Assembly: GCA_902584215.1 (NCBI GenBank)
Contig: CACHYW010000004.1
Span: 1 to 55,361, forward strand
DNA length: 55,361 nucleotides
Origin: an uncultured Pelagibacteraceae bacterium
GTDB taxonomy: Bacteria > Pseudomonadota > Alphaproteobacteria > Pelagibacterales > AG-422-B15
Direction of reading: 5' to 3'
This document shows positions 17,744-26,536 of this stretch, one piece after another. The translations under genes were made by a program, and so were the position numbers. The notes below the pieces were generated by a model. That model did not search any database. It had not been told where the DNA came from and worked only from the letters and a program-made list of their open reading frames with translations. Position 1 is the stretch's first letter. Each line of letters begins with the position of its first letter.

Positions 17744-19075
17744 TTATTTTCCTGCTAGTGTCATATTCTCAATTAGAACTGTTGGAGCATTGGTTCTGTA
17801 CTTGAACTCAAGATCGTTAGCTGCGGATAAATTTAAAAACATTTCTGTGAGATTTGAAGCTATAGTTACTTCACTGACAGCATGAGTTATCTCGCCATTT
17901 TCAATCAACATACCACTAGCACCCATACTATAATCACCTGTAACCAAGTTAACACCCATACCAATTAGTTCAGTCGCATAAAAACCATATTTAATAGATT
18001 TGATCATATCATCATAAGACACTATTCCATTGGTCATAAAAAAATTTGATGTTGATACTCCTGGAGGTGCTCCAACAGATCGTGATGCGTTTCCAGTTGT
18101 TTTAAAGTTAAGTTTTTTTGCAGTTGAGGTATTTAAAATCCAGGTATTGAGTTTTCCATTGGATACAATTTCTTTTTTACTAACTTGAATTCCTTCTCCA
18201 TCAAATGGTTTAGAGCCCAATCCTTTTAAAATTCTAGGATCATCGATTATAGTTACGTCTTTTTTGAATATTTGTTTTCCTAAACTATCCTTTAGAAAAC
18301 TTGTTCCTCTTGCAATAGATGGACCCGATATTGCTCCAGCAAGATATCCAATTAAACCATTACTAATTCTTTTATCAAATACTACTGGAAGTTTTGTTGA
18401 TTTTATTTTTTTTGGATTTAATCGTTTTAATGTTTTGTTTGCTGCTGATGTTCCAATTTCTTTTGCTGAGCACAAATCTGAAAAATGTCTAGACACAGAG
18501 TAATCGTAATCCCTTTCCATACTTTGTCCTTTACCAGCCAGAACAGAACAAGATATAGAATTTGTTGATGATTTGTATCCTCCCTGGAATCCATTACTAG
18601 TTGCTAAGTAGAATTCGCCCTGTGAATAAGATGCTTCAGCGCCTTCTGAATTACTTATCCCAGGCACTGAAAGAGCTGCTTCTTCACACTCCTTAACAGA
18701 GTCTATTAGAACTTCAGTGTTAGTCTCTTCACTTTGATGTAATTCTAAATTACCTATTTCGCTTTCGAATAATGAACTATCGCCCAAGACAGCCGTATCG
18801 TCAACGGGTGCTAATTTTGCCATAGATATACACTTGTTTACAAGTGTTTCTATATTATCATCATCTACTTCAGATGAAGAAACAAAAGCTTGCTTCTGAT
18901 CAACCAGCGCTCTTATTCCAATAGTGCTATCATTTGACTCTTCAAGATCTTCTATATTCTGTTTTCTGCAGCTGATTGATTTCCCACTTGCCTTTGCAAG
19001 CACAACATCGCACCCAGTAGCTCCACTTTTGAGAGTCTTTTCAATAATTTTTTGAGCTGTAATTTCAAAATTCAT
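17744..19075 (-). CDS. pmbA: Metalloprotease PmbA/TldE
   Basis: Member of the TldD/TldE family, 443 residues. In E. coli TldD and TldE form a heterodimer that unfolds and cleaves small peptides, including microcin and CcdA; TldD carries the zinc site and TldE does not. This protein lacks the HEXXXH motif of TldD, which identifies it as the PmbA/TldE subunit. Seen blocks are ISCRKQNIEDLEESNDSTIGIRA, GASGMLIENGEITHAVSEVTIA and a C-terminal PTVLIENMTLAG. It lies 3 bases downstream of ubiA and upstream of the msbA block, a neighbourhood known in other alphaproteobacteria. Confidence 0.93.
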   Translation of the reverse strand: MNFEITAQKIIEKTLKSGATGCDVVLAKASGKSISCRKQNIEDLEESNDSTIGIRALVDQKQAFVSSSEVDDDNIETLVNKCISMAKLAPVDDTAVLGDSSLFESEIGNLELHQSEETNTEVLIDSVKECEEAALSVPGISNSEGAEASYSQGEFYLATSNGFQGGYKSSTNSISCSVLAGKGQSMERDYDYSVSRHFSDLCSAKEIGTSAANKTLKRLNPKKIKSTKLPVVFDKRISNGLIGYLAGAISGPSIARGTSFLKDSLGKQIFKKDVTIIDDPRILKGLGSKPFDGEGIQVSKKEIVSNGKLNTWILNTSTAKKLNFKTTGNASRSVGAPPGVSTSNFFMTNGIVSYDDMIKSIKYGFYATELIGMGVNLVTGDYSMGASGMLIENGEITHAVSEVTIASNLTEMFLNLSAANDLEFKYRTNAPTVLIENMTLAGK

Positions 19076-19078
19076 ATA

Positions 19079-19945
19079 TCAAATCAGTGTTAGTAGTAAA
19101 GAGAACATAATTAATGCGCCAGTATACCGATTACTTTTGAAAATTTCTAGACACACTTCACTATTATAAATATCTAGTTTGAATAATTGAAATAACAAAT
19201 GAAATCCTACGAGAAGAAGAGAAGTATAATATAAATATTTAAAATCAGATAATTGGCCAAAGATTAATAGGCAGATAATCATTAACAAATAAAAAGAAGA
19301 AATCCATAATTTTGAATTATCTCCAAAAAAAATAGCTGTTGATTTTATTCCAATTCTTAAGTCATCCTCCCGGTCCTGATGGGCATATATTGTATCGTAA
19401 CCTAAAGTCCAAAAAATTCCTGCAAGATACAAGAAGAAGATAGATAAAGAAATATTCCCATTAATGGATACATATCCAATAATAACACCAATATTAAAAG
19501 TTAGACCAAGAAATAGCTGTGGCCAATATGTAATCCTTTTCATAAGAGGGTATAATATAAAAAGAAAAAATGAAATAAATCCAATCATAATTGCCGTCTT
19601 GTTTAATGAAAGCAATATTGCAAGTCCGACTAGACACAAAAGACAAAATATTGTAATTGCTTCAATTGTGCTGATGGCTCCACTTGCCAAAGGTCTTTTT
19701 GATGTTCTGCTCACATGCTTATCAAGATCTTTATCAAATATATCATTTATTACACAACCTGCAGATCTCATCACGACCGAGCCAATGGCGAATAAGATAA
19801 TGGTGAGAAGATTGTTATGTATATCTTTAAACGAGCTAAAAGCTGCAAATATTCCCCAAAAACATGGTAACATTAGTAATATAAATCCATTGGGCTGATG
19901 GAGTCTTAATAAATGAATATACTTCTGCAACTTGTATTTCCTCAA
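19079..19945 (-). CDS. ubiA: 4-hydroxybenzoate polyprenyltransferase
   Basis: Integral membrane prenyltransferase of ubiquinone synthesis: attaches the polyprenyl tail to 4-hydroxybenzoate. The 288 residues contain about eight hydrophobic helices. Both Asp-rich motifs are present: NDIFDKDLDKHV, followed by RPLASG, and YDTIYAHQDREDD. The sequence begins LHQPNGFILLMLPCFWG, typical of UbiA. It is divergent from rsmE across only 29 bases, so the two promoters must be squeezed together or reach into coding sequence. Confidence 0.94.
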   Translation of the reverse strand: MRKYKLQKYIHLLRLHQPNGFILLMLPCFWGIFAAFSSFKDIHNNLLTIILFAIGSVVMRSAGCVINDIFDKDLDKHVSRTSKRPLASGAISTIEAITIFCLLCLVGLAILLSLNKTAIMIGFISFFLFILYPLMKRITYWPQLFLGLTFNIGVIIGYVSINGNISLSIFFLYLAGIFWTLGYDTIYAHQDREDDLRIGIKSTAIFFGDNSKLWISSFYLLMIICLLIFGQLSDFKYLYYTSLLLVGFHLLFQLFKLDIYNSEVCLEIFKSNRYTGALIMFSLLLTLI

Positions 19946-19974
19946 AACTAATATTATGAATTTAATATATATAA

Positions 19975-20694
19975 ATGACTAAGATAAAAAATAGAATTTT
20001 TATAACTTCAGCCTTAAAGTCAGGAGAGACTGTTTCTTTAGAAGATGATAAATCTCATTATGTAAACAATGTTATTAGGTGTAAAATTGGAGACCATATT
20101 TCACTTTTTAATGACAAATTTGAATGTATAGCTGAAGTTGTGAGCAATTCAAAAAAAATATGTAAGCTGAAATTAAAGGAATGTAAAGAAAATGAGATCG
20201 ATAGACACAATATAACTCTATTTTTCTCACCTATAAAGAGATCTCCTATGGAGTTTATGGTGCAAAAATGCACAGAGATTGGAATAACTTCTTTCCAGCC
20301 AGTATTAATGGAGAGAACAAATAATAAAAAAATTAATCTTGAGAGATTAAGACTAATCTCTATTGAGGCATGCGAGCAGTCTAGTAGAGTAAATTTGCCT
20401 TCATTAAATAATTTAATCTCTTTTAGCGTAATGATTAAAACAATGAATTATGATAAACTTATTTTCTGCTCACTTGAAAAAAATACTAGCGCAATTGATA
20501 AAATAAATTTATCACTTAATGAAAGTATAGGAATTGTAATCGGTCCAGAAGGTGATTTTTCTCCAAACGAAATGACAGATTTAGGGAGTATAAGGAATTC
20601 TGTACCAGTAACCCTAGGTAGTAATATTCTTAAATCTGAAACAGCTGGGGTTGTTGCTACCTCGCTAGTTATGAACAGCATATATAATGATTAA
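19975..20694 (+). CDS. rsmE: 16S rRNA (uracil1498-N3)-methyltransferase
   Basis: SPOUT-class methyltransferase for U1498 of 16S rRNA. The 239 residues have an N-terminal PUA-like domain (FITSALKSGETVSLEDDKSHYV, VIRCKIGDHISLF). The knotted SAM-binding part shows EACEQSSRVNLP, IGPEGDFSPNEM and LGSNILKSETAGVVA. Length is normal. It overlaps gshA by 8 bases; ubiA-rsmE-gshA is a recurring alphaproteobacterial arrangement. Confidence 0.95.
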   Translation: MTKIKNRIFITSALKSGETVSLEDDKSHYVNNVIRCKIGDHISLFNDKFECIAEVVSNSKKICKLKLKECKENEIDRHNITLFFSPIKRSPMEFMVQKCTEIGITSFQPVLMERTNNKKINLERLRLISIEACEQSSRVNLPSLNNLISFSVMIKTMNYDKLIFCSLEKNTSAIDKINLSLNESIGIVIGPEGDFSPNEMTDLGSIRNSVPVTLGSNILKSETAGVVATSLVMNSIYND

Positions 20695-22021
20695 TAAACA
20701 AGATTTAATAAATTACTTCAGTGAAGGAATAAAGAAAGATAATACTCTCAGGATAGGTACTGAGCATGAGAAATTTATTTTTAAGCAAAATGATTTATCT
20801 TTGATCCCCTATGATGGCGATGTGAGTATACAAGCTGTCTTTCAAGATTTTGTGAAAGAAGGCTGGAAAGAAGTTAAAGAAGGTAACAATACAATTGCTC
20901 TCACAAAGAATAATGCAAGTATAACTCTTGAACCTGGAGGTCAATTTGAGTTGTCCGGCGCTCCACTTAAATCAGTTCATGAAACATGTAGTGAAATCAA
21001 CAGTCATCTGGATTTAACTAAAAAATTAGAAAAAAAATATAATATTGGATTTTTAGGAATTGGCTTCTTACCCATAGGTACTCTTGAAGAAATACCAATG
21101 GTTCCCAAAAAAAGATATGCAGAGATTATGACTCCCTATATGAGGTCGCTCGGTGGATTGGGTTTAGAGATGATGTATCAATCTGCAACAGTGCAAGCTA
21201 ATTTTGATTTTACTTCAGAAGAAGATATGGGAAAAAAAATCAATGTTTCATCTGTACTTCAACCATTAGTGACAGGCTTATTTGCTAACTCACCATTTAA
21301 AAATAATCAACCATCTGGATTTGAAAGTTATAGGGGACACGTTTGGACAAGAACAGATGCGGATCGGACGGGCATACCTAAATTTCTTACTGAGCCAAAC
21401 ATGAGTTTTGAAAAGTATGTAGATTTTGCTTTAGATATTCCTGTTTATGCCCTTATAAGAGATGGTAATTATATAAGATGCACAGATTATTCATTCGCAG
21501 ACTTAATTGAGGGTAAGCATAACGAATTTTCCAAAGATCAAATTACAATTAAAGATTGGGCTGATCATATTTCTACCATATTCACTGAAGTAAGATTAAA
21601 AACATTTATTGAAATGAGAGGAGCTGACGCAGGTGGGTACAATACATTATGCGCGTTGCCTGCTTTTTGGACAGGTATACTTTATGATGAGACTGCTCTT
21701 GAGGAGGCTTTGAGCATCACAAGTCAGCTCGATTACACTGATTTAATGAATTTTAGAGCAGACGTTTTAAAGAATGGTCTCAACTCGACTATTAATAATA
21801 TAGAAGGATGGGATTTAGCAGAACAAATAGTAAAAATTTCCTCAGAGGGCTTAAACAGACGTGGAAAATTAAATTTATATGGTGATAGTGAAGCAGTCCA
21901 TTTAGATTTTCTGAAAGACATTATAAAAAACAAAGAGTCTAATTCAATGCGAATGATTAAAAACTACTATGCACAAGATGTCCTTAACCAAAAAGAGCTT
22001 TTTCAAAAGGAGTCTTTTTAG
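20687..22021 (+). CDS. gshA: Glutamate-cysteine ligase, plant/alphaproteobacterial type
   Basis: First enzyme of glutathione synthesis, forming gamma-glutamylcysteine with ATP. The 444 residues match the GCS2-like ligases of plants and alphaproteobacteria: RIGTEHEKFIF, SITLEPGGQFELSGAPL, MMYQSATVQANFDF, GHVWTRTDADRTGIP and IEMRGADAG. No transit peptide or extra domain is visible. It is translationally coupled to rsmE and its end overlaps the convergent MscS gene by 4 bases. gshB is not in the window. Confidence 0.94.
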   Translation: MINKQDLINYFSEGIKKDNTLRIGTEHEKFIFKQNDLSLIPYDGDVSIQAVFQDFVKEGWKEVKEGNNTIALTKNNASITLEPGGQFELSGAPLKSVHETCSEINSHLDLTKKLEKKYNIGFLGIGFLPIGTLEEIPMVPKKRYAEIMTPYMRSLGGLGLEMMYQSATVQANFDFTSEEDMGKKINVSSVLQPLVTGLFANSPFKNNQPSGFESYRGHVWTRTDADRTGIPKFLTEPNMSFEKYVDFALDIPVYALIRDGNYIRCTDYSFADLIEGKHNEFSKDQITIKDWADHISTIFTEVRLKTFIEMRGADAGGYNTLCALPAFWTGILYDETALEEALSITSQLDYTDLMNFRADVLKNGLNSTINNIEGWDLAEQIVKISSEGLNRRGKLNLYGDSEAVHLDFLKDIIKNKESNSMRMIKNYYAQDVLNQKELFQKESF

Positions 22022-23106
22022 GTTGATCCTTTTTCTATATATATAGATTGAGATGGGAAAGCAAAGCCAGCATCATTCTTCTCAACAATACCTTTTATCT
22101 CGAAAGCTAAGTTTTCTTTTATCTCTAACCATTCTCCCCAATTTGTAGTGGTAGCAAAACAATAAACCAACAAATCAATAGAGCTGTCAGAGAATTTTTC
22201 TATTCTAACAAACAATGGTTGTTCCGTAGATTTAACAAAATTTCCATTATCCGTTAAATATTTTTCAATCTCGTCTCTTATTTTTCTTAACTGATCATGT
22301 GTTGTTCGATATTCTAAACCAATGGTCCAATAAATTCGGCGACTTTTCATATTACTAAAGTTTGTTACGGCATTTTCAGCAAAATTAAAGTTTGGGACCA
22401 TTACCGGCGAGGAATCAAATCTTCTTACTAGCGTTGAGCGAAATCCAATTTTTTCTACAGTGCCTTCAACTATATTTTCAACTTTTATCCAATCACCGTT
22501 TTGAAATCTTTTTTCAAGAAGTATCAGTATACCTGAAATTAAGTTTTTAAATAAATCTTGAGCACCTAAAGCAACAGCAACGCTTAATAATCCAAGACCA
22601 GCCAATATGGGTCCAACCTTAATACCCCATATTTCAAGTACTGCCGCACCTCCAATAATAAAGATAAAGAATTTAAGTATCCTTACACCCCAATCAATTA
22701 AATCATACGTTAACAGTTCACCAAATTTATGAATAAAAAAAGAAAAAGGATCAATTACTTTATAAAGGAACCAAAATATTTGAATTGTTATGAGTGATGT
22801 ATTTAGATTTGCGGCAATTATTTCAAGTGTACTGTTTAAATTTAAATATTGAGTGCTGATGTATACCCCGATTACTATTGGAAAAAATCTCAGCGGACCA
22901 TCAAAAGCCTCTAAAACTTCATCATCAATTTGAGTTGAAGATTTTTTTACAATAGCTTTCAATCTACCAACAACAATCTTTGAAAATAAAGATCTGAATA
23001 AGACAAAAAGTATAAGAATTAGAATACCAATAAGTACATTATTGAAGTCTATTCCAAACACTCCTTGTGACCAAACTGATGAAACTAAGTCTAAAAAATT
23101 ATCCAT
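22018..23106 (-). CDS. MscS-family mechanosensitive ion channel
   Basis: Inner-membrane channel of 362 residues of the small-conductance mechanosensitive type, releasing solutes on hypo-osmotic shock. About four to five hydrophobic segments precede the pore helix, which is the Gly/Ala-rich AGLGLLSVAVALGAQDL followed by FKNLISGILILLEKRFQNGDWI. The cytoplasmic beta domain starts with VEGTVEKIGFRSTLVR and MVPNFNFAENAVTNFS. It is larger than E. coli MscS (286 residues) because of extra N-terminal helices, as in YbdG- or YnaI-like members. Gating properties cannot be inferred. Confidence 0.9.
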   Translation of the reverse strand: MDNFLDLVSSVWSQGVFGIDFNNVLIGILILILFVLFRSLFSKIVVGRLKAIVKKSSTQIDDEVLEAFDGPLRFFPIVIGVYISTQYLNLNSTLEIIAANLNTSLITIQIFWFLYKVIDPFSFFIHKFGELLTYDLIDWGVRILKFFIFIIGGAAVLEIWGIKVGPILAGLGLLSVAVALGAQDLFKNLISGILILLEKRFQNGDWIKVENIVEGTVEKIGFRSTLVRRFDSSPVMVPNFNFAENAVTNFSNMKSRRIYWTIGLEYRTTHDQLRKIRDEIEKYLTDNGNFVKSTEQPLFVRIEKFSDSSIDLLVYCFATTTNWGEWLEIKENLAFEIKGIVEKNDAGFAFPSQSIYIEKGST

Positions 23107-23153
23107 TGTATCATTTTAACTGATTTGGCATTCAGATAATAGATATAGTTAAT

Positions 23154-24014
23154 TTACAGAAAATTATTGATTTCTCTTGATACTTCAGTGGTTTTTTCTA
23201 AAGGAAGCATGTGACTTGTATCTTCAATAAAGCATATTTCTGTTTGAGGGTTAAATTTCTTTATTCTCTTTTGACTTAGCTTATTGCAGACCACACTATT
23301 TGGAGTAAGAATTATTTTTAAAGGTATGTTTATTCTTTTTAGATCAAACCAAACTTCATGTGATGTCAACTTGAAGCAAGCTGACTCCCAGCTTGGTTCG
23401 CATTTAAGTTTGAGCTCTTTGTTTTGGTCAGCATAGGTACAGTATTCAACGTAATCTCTGATAATTTGTTCATCAATGTGTTTAAATAATTTTTTTTTTG
23501 AGAAATATTGAAAAGCATCATCTTTACTTGACCATCCATTTCTTCTAATAGACGCATTTTTTGCTAGTGGATTTACTAAATGAGAGAGGCCAGTAAATTG
23601 TAAAAACTTATATGTTAAAATGTATCTCAAAGGCAACATTACTGGATCAATAAGTATTAACTTGCTAACAAGATCAGGATTAGACAAAGCCACAAGCAAA
23701 CTTGCGGTTCCACCCATTGAATGACCTGAAAGCACAACAGGTTTATTTTCCATTTTGATAAGTTCAATGAGGTCGTTTTTAAAAGTGTACCAAGATTTTA
23801 ATTTGCTTGGATCAGCTTTTAGAGTGGTATTTCCATGACCTCTCATATCATAAGTTATCACTTCGTAACTATCACAAATATTTGATAAAAGTTTATTGTA
23901 GACTTTACCACTAAATCCATTTGCATGAGAAAAGTAAAATTTATCTGCACCAGGATTTTCATTCCTATACGTAACTATCTTTTCAGACTCTACTTCAAAT
24001 TCTTTTTCTAACAT
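23154..24014 (-). CDS. Alpha/beta-fold hydrolase
   Basis: Serine hydrolase of 286 residues with a complete-looking triad. The nucleophile is Ser99 in the elbow SGHSMGG, and the His is probably His268 in TSHMLPLEKT. The acid is likely an Asp or Glu in the later strand region. SHANGF near residue 29 and DMRGHGNT near 57 are the oxyanion-hole and post-strand motifs. No signal peptide. The substrate is unknown; the family includes esterases, lipases and epoxide hydrolases. It is 4 bases from the DUF4396-like gene and may form an operon with it and DUF1289. Confidence 0.87.
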   Translation of the reverse strand: MLEKEFEVESEKIVTYRNENPGADKFYFSHANGFSGKVYNKLLSNICDSYEVITYDMRGHGNTTLKADPSKLKSWYTFKNDLIELIKMENKPVVLSGHSMGGTASLLVALSNPDLVSKLILIDPVMLPLRYILTYKFLQFTGLSHLVNPLAKNASIRRNGWSSKDDAFQYFSKKKLFKHIDEQIIRDYVEYCTYADQNKELKLKCEPSWESACFKLTSHEVWFDLKRINIPLKIILTPNSVVCNKLSQKRIKKFNPQTEICFIEDTSHMLPLEKTTEVSREINNFL

Positions 24015-24018
24015 TTAC

Positions 24019-24444
24019 TCAGTGACATGACTCATTATATTTTTTAAGCCTATAGTAATTATAGGGAAGCGGGGTGACAAACCCTGCTAAGAGCATGAAA
24101 GGAATAATAGTAATAGTTAATACACCTCCTGCAAAAATAAGATCTGTTAAATTCATCGAAATCTCCATTGCTATCATACTAATAAAGCTCATTTTGAAAG
24201 CGATATTTAAAGCTTCAGAAAAAGGAACACTTTTCATCAAAATAAAAGTCTCTAACAAAATACTTGTTACTAGTCCGTTGAATATGGCAATTAGCATCAC
24301 TAGATAAATTGAAAAAGAATGATTTATCATTTGAAAGTAAAAAATTGTACCAAAGTCTCCAATACTGCATCCAATAAGACACCACAAAGTATTGTAGCTT
24401 GAAGTCTTCCATGTTGCTTTACAAGTCCAACTAATATCAAGCAT
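24019..24444 (-). CDS. DUF4396-like integral membrane protein
   Basis: Small membrane protein (141 residues from Met13; a longer frame starts at 24480). It has about four hydrophobic helices and the Cys/Gly-rich first segment YNTLWCLIGCSIGDFG. It ends in the distinctive LPYNYYRLKKYNESCH. The Cys pair, acidic residues and C-terminal His resemble DUF4396 proteins, whose function is unknown; metal binding is only a guess. Met13 is preferred because it gives an 8-base overlap with the DUF1289 stop, whereas the longer start would overlap by 44 bases. The family call is by memory of motif, so moderate. Confidence 0.65.
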   Translation of the reverse strand: MLDISWTCKATWKTSSYNTLWCLIGCSIGDFGTIFYFQMINHSFSIYLVMLIAIFNGLVTSILLETFILMKSVPFSEALNIAFKMSFISMIAMEISMNLTDLIFAGGVLTITIIPFMLLAGFVTPLPYNYYRLKKYNESCH

Positions 24445-24643
24445 CAAATTTTTTAAATTCCTCTCGTCTTTCGTTAGCATCTTTTAGTACTAAGGCTTTT
24501 TCTTCAACAGACATTCTTAGCCAATAAGTGATTTCAAACTGCTCCCTAAAGCACCCAATACAGACTTTGCCATCCATAAAAGCCTCATTATACTTACATA
24601 TTTTGACGCAAGGACTATCTACATGTGAGTTTTTTTTAATCAT
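24437..24643 (-). CDS. DUF1289 small Cys-rich protein
   Basis: A 68-residue protein with the DUF1289 signature: SPCVKICKYN, then VCIGCFREQFEITYWLRMS. The four cysteines (two CX3C-like pairs) probably bind a metal or an iron-sulfur cluster; the family's function is unknown. Length is normal. It is the first gene of the leftward group and is divergent from rpoZ across 59 AT-rich bases, which must hold promoters for both. Confidence 0.88.
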   Translation of the reverse strand: MIKKNSHVDSPCVKICKYNEAFMDGKVCIGCFREQFEITYWLRMSVEEKALVLKDANERREEFKKFDA

Positions 24644-24702
24644 ATAAAGCTTGATTTATTTATATATTACAATAAAAAGCAACTTCAATTTCAAATAATT
24701 AT

Positions 24703-25398
24703 ATGGCACGCATCACCGTTGAGGATTGTATAAAACTTATAAATAACCAGTATGATTTGGTTATTCTTGCAAAAGAAAGGGCAGTTCAATTGGGTAGAGG
24801 AGCTACTCCTGCAGTTGATCCTGAAAATGACAAAAAGCCTGTAATAGCCCTTAGGGAAATCGGTGAATCTAAAATTACACCTAAAGAATTAAAAGAAAGT
24901 ATCGTTTCTAAGTTGAGACAAATTCCAGATTATGAAGAAGAAGAGGAATTAGAGGAAGTGGACAATGATACGTTCAGGCAGATGTATCAGGGCGGATTGT
25001 CAAAATCTGAAATTGAAAAGTCTGCAACACGTAAATTTACCGCTAGATCCCCTAGAGTTGAAACGCGAGCTAAACCAATTGAAGATACAGTAACTGATGC
25101 GGAAATTTCACCTACAAGTTCAACAGATATAGATGAAACTTCAGACCTTAATGAGACTCAGGATGTATTAGATGCGTCAGAAGTTGAAGCTCCAATTATA
25201 GAGAGTATTGAAACAGCTCATGAGGAAACAACCGATCAACCTGCGACTGATTTAATTGAAGAAAATAAATCTCCTGAAGATGGAAGTTTTACTGCTAGCG
25301 ATCAGCCAAAAGATACAAATGAAAATGAAGCTATGGATGTCGAAGAGTTGAGTGAAGTTACATCTGATATTGAAGAAGAAAATACACCAAAAGAATAA
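24703..25398 (+). CDS. rpoZ: RNA polymerase omega subunit with long acidic C-terminal extension
   Basis: Omega helps assemble RNA polymerase by chaperoning beta-prime. Residues 1-60 are a clear omega core: [32 protein letters not shown] and [10 protein letters not shown]. Omega is usually 80-130 residues; this one has 231. The extra part from about residue 80 is mostly Glu, Asp, Ser and Thr, with a short basic patch ([16 protein letters not shown]) near residues 108-123, and looks disordered. The extension stays open in one frame and has the same base composition as its neighbours, so it is not an assembly join on its face. It ends 5 bases before an acyl-CoA dehydrogenase gene, where many proteobacteria have a spoT/rsh gene. 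Confidence 0.9.
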   Translation: MARITVEDCIKLINNQYDLVILAKERAVQLGRGATPAVDPENDKKPVIALREIGESKITPKELKESIVSKLRQIPDYEEEEELEEVDNDTFRQMYQGGLSKSEIEKSATRKFTARSPRVETRAKPIEDTVTDAEISPTSSTDIDETSDLNETQDVLDASEVEAPIIESIETAHEETTDQPATDLIEENKSPEDGSFTASDQPKDTNENEAMDVEELSEVTSDIEEENTPKE

Positions 25399-25403
25399 TT
25401 ACC

Positions 25404-26534
25404 ATGAATTTTGACTTTTCAGATGATCAAAAGCTTTTGCGCGATCAAGCAAGAAAATTTTTACAGGATAAATGTGACCGTAAGTCTGTAAGAAACATTC
25501 TGGAAGATCATCAACAGAACTATAATGCTGACTTATGGTCCCAAATTTCTGAATTAGGCTGGACTGGAACTGCAATACCAGAAGAATATGGAGGTCTTGG
25601 TCTAGGTATGTTGGAATTATGTGTAATTGCTGAAGAGCTCGGCAGAGCTCTTGCGCCCACACCGTTCTCTTCTTCGATATATATCTTTGCTGAATTTTTA
25701 AAGTCGTATGGTACAGATGACCAAAAGAAAAAATATTTACCTCTCATTGCATCTGGTGAAAAAATTGGAACATTCGCCCTATCAGAAACTAATGGTAAAC
25801 CTAAACCAAACAATATTAAGACATCGTACACTTCAGGCAAATTAAATGGATCTAAAAACCCTGTTACTGATGGAGAGTCAGCAGACTATATCATTGTTGC
25901 TGCCAATTCTGACAGTAATTCAAATTATAATTCTCTCTCTCTTTTTATTATTGATAGAAATGGTCCGGGTGTAAATATTTCAAACTTGGACACTATCGAT
26001 CCCACAAGACCTTCTTGCACAGTAGATTTAGAAAATGTTGCATGTGAAAGACTTGGAGACGAAGGAAGTGGATGGGAGATGATTGATAATATTTTTAATA
26101 GAGCTGCTGTTTTATTTTCCTTCGAGCAAGTAGGTGGAGCACAAGTCTCACTTGATGAAGCAAAGAAATATTCACTTGAACGATTCGCTTTTGGAAAGCA
26201 GATAGGTGCATTTCAAGCTTTAAAGCACAAGATGGCAGATATGTACGTCAAAATTGAATTAGCAAGATCCAATGCTTATTACGGTGCCTGGGCGCTAAGC
26301 ACAGACTCAAATGAATTGCCAATTGCTGCTGCAGGAGCAAGGGTCAGTGCCTCTGAAGCATACAATTACGCATCTCAGGAAAATATTCAAATACATGGGG
26401 GTGTTGGGTTTACTTGGGAATATGACTGTCACTTGTTTTATCGTAGATCCAAACTGCTTTCTTTAAATATTGGCAGTATTCGTCAGTGGAAAGAAAATTT
26501 AATTTCAAATCTTGAAAAAAGGAATATAGTTTAA
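25404..26534 (+). CDS. Acyl-CoA dehydrogenase subunit lacking the helix-G base (pair 1)
   Basis: Acyl-CoA dehydrogenase fold, 376 residues, beginning MNFDFSDDQKLLRDQARKFL. EEYGGLGLGMLE and the C-terminal IQIHGGVGFTWEYDCHLFYRR are typical. At the helix-G site where isovaleryl/long-chain-type enzymes carry the catalytic Glu, it has Ala234 (NRAAVLF), and no Glu sits at the medium-chain site. The next gene, 2 bases on, encodes a subunit with a Glu there. This fits the heteromeric acyl-CoA dehydrogenases known from steroid catabolism (FadE/ChsE type), where only one subunit is catalytic. Substrate unknown. Confidence 0.88.
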   Translation: MNFDFSDDQKLLRDQARKFLQDKCDRKSVRNILEDHQQNYNADLWSQISELGWTGTAIPEEYGGLGLGMLELCVIAEELGRALAPTPFSSSIYIFAEFLKSYGTDDQKKKYLPLIASGEKIGTFALSETNGKPKPNNIKTSYTSGKLNGSKNPVTDGESADYIIVAANSDSNSNYNSLSLFIIDRNGPGVNISNLDTIDPTRPSCTVDLENVACERLGDEGSGWEMIDNIFNRAAVLFSFEQVGGAQVSLDEAKKYSLERFAFGKQIGAFQALKHKMADMYVKIELARSNAYYGAWALSTDSNELPIAAAGARVSASEAYNYASQENIQIHGGVGFTWEYDCHLFYRRSKLLSLNIGSIRQWKENLISNLEKRNIV

Positions 26535-26536
26535 AA

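Noticed and set aside
24019..24480. Longer start for the DUF4396-like gene
   Set aside because: It would overlap DUF1289 by 44 bases; the Met at 24444 gives a common 8-base overlap.
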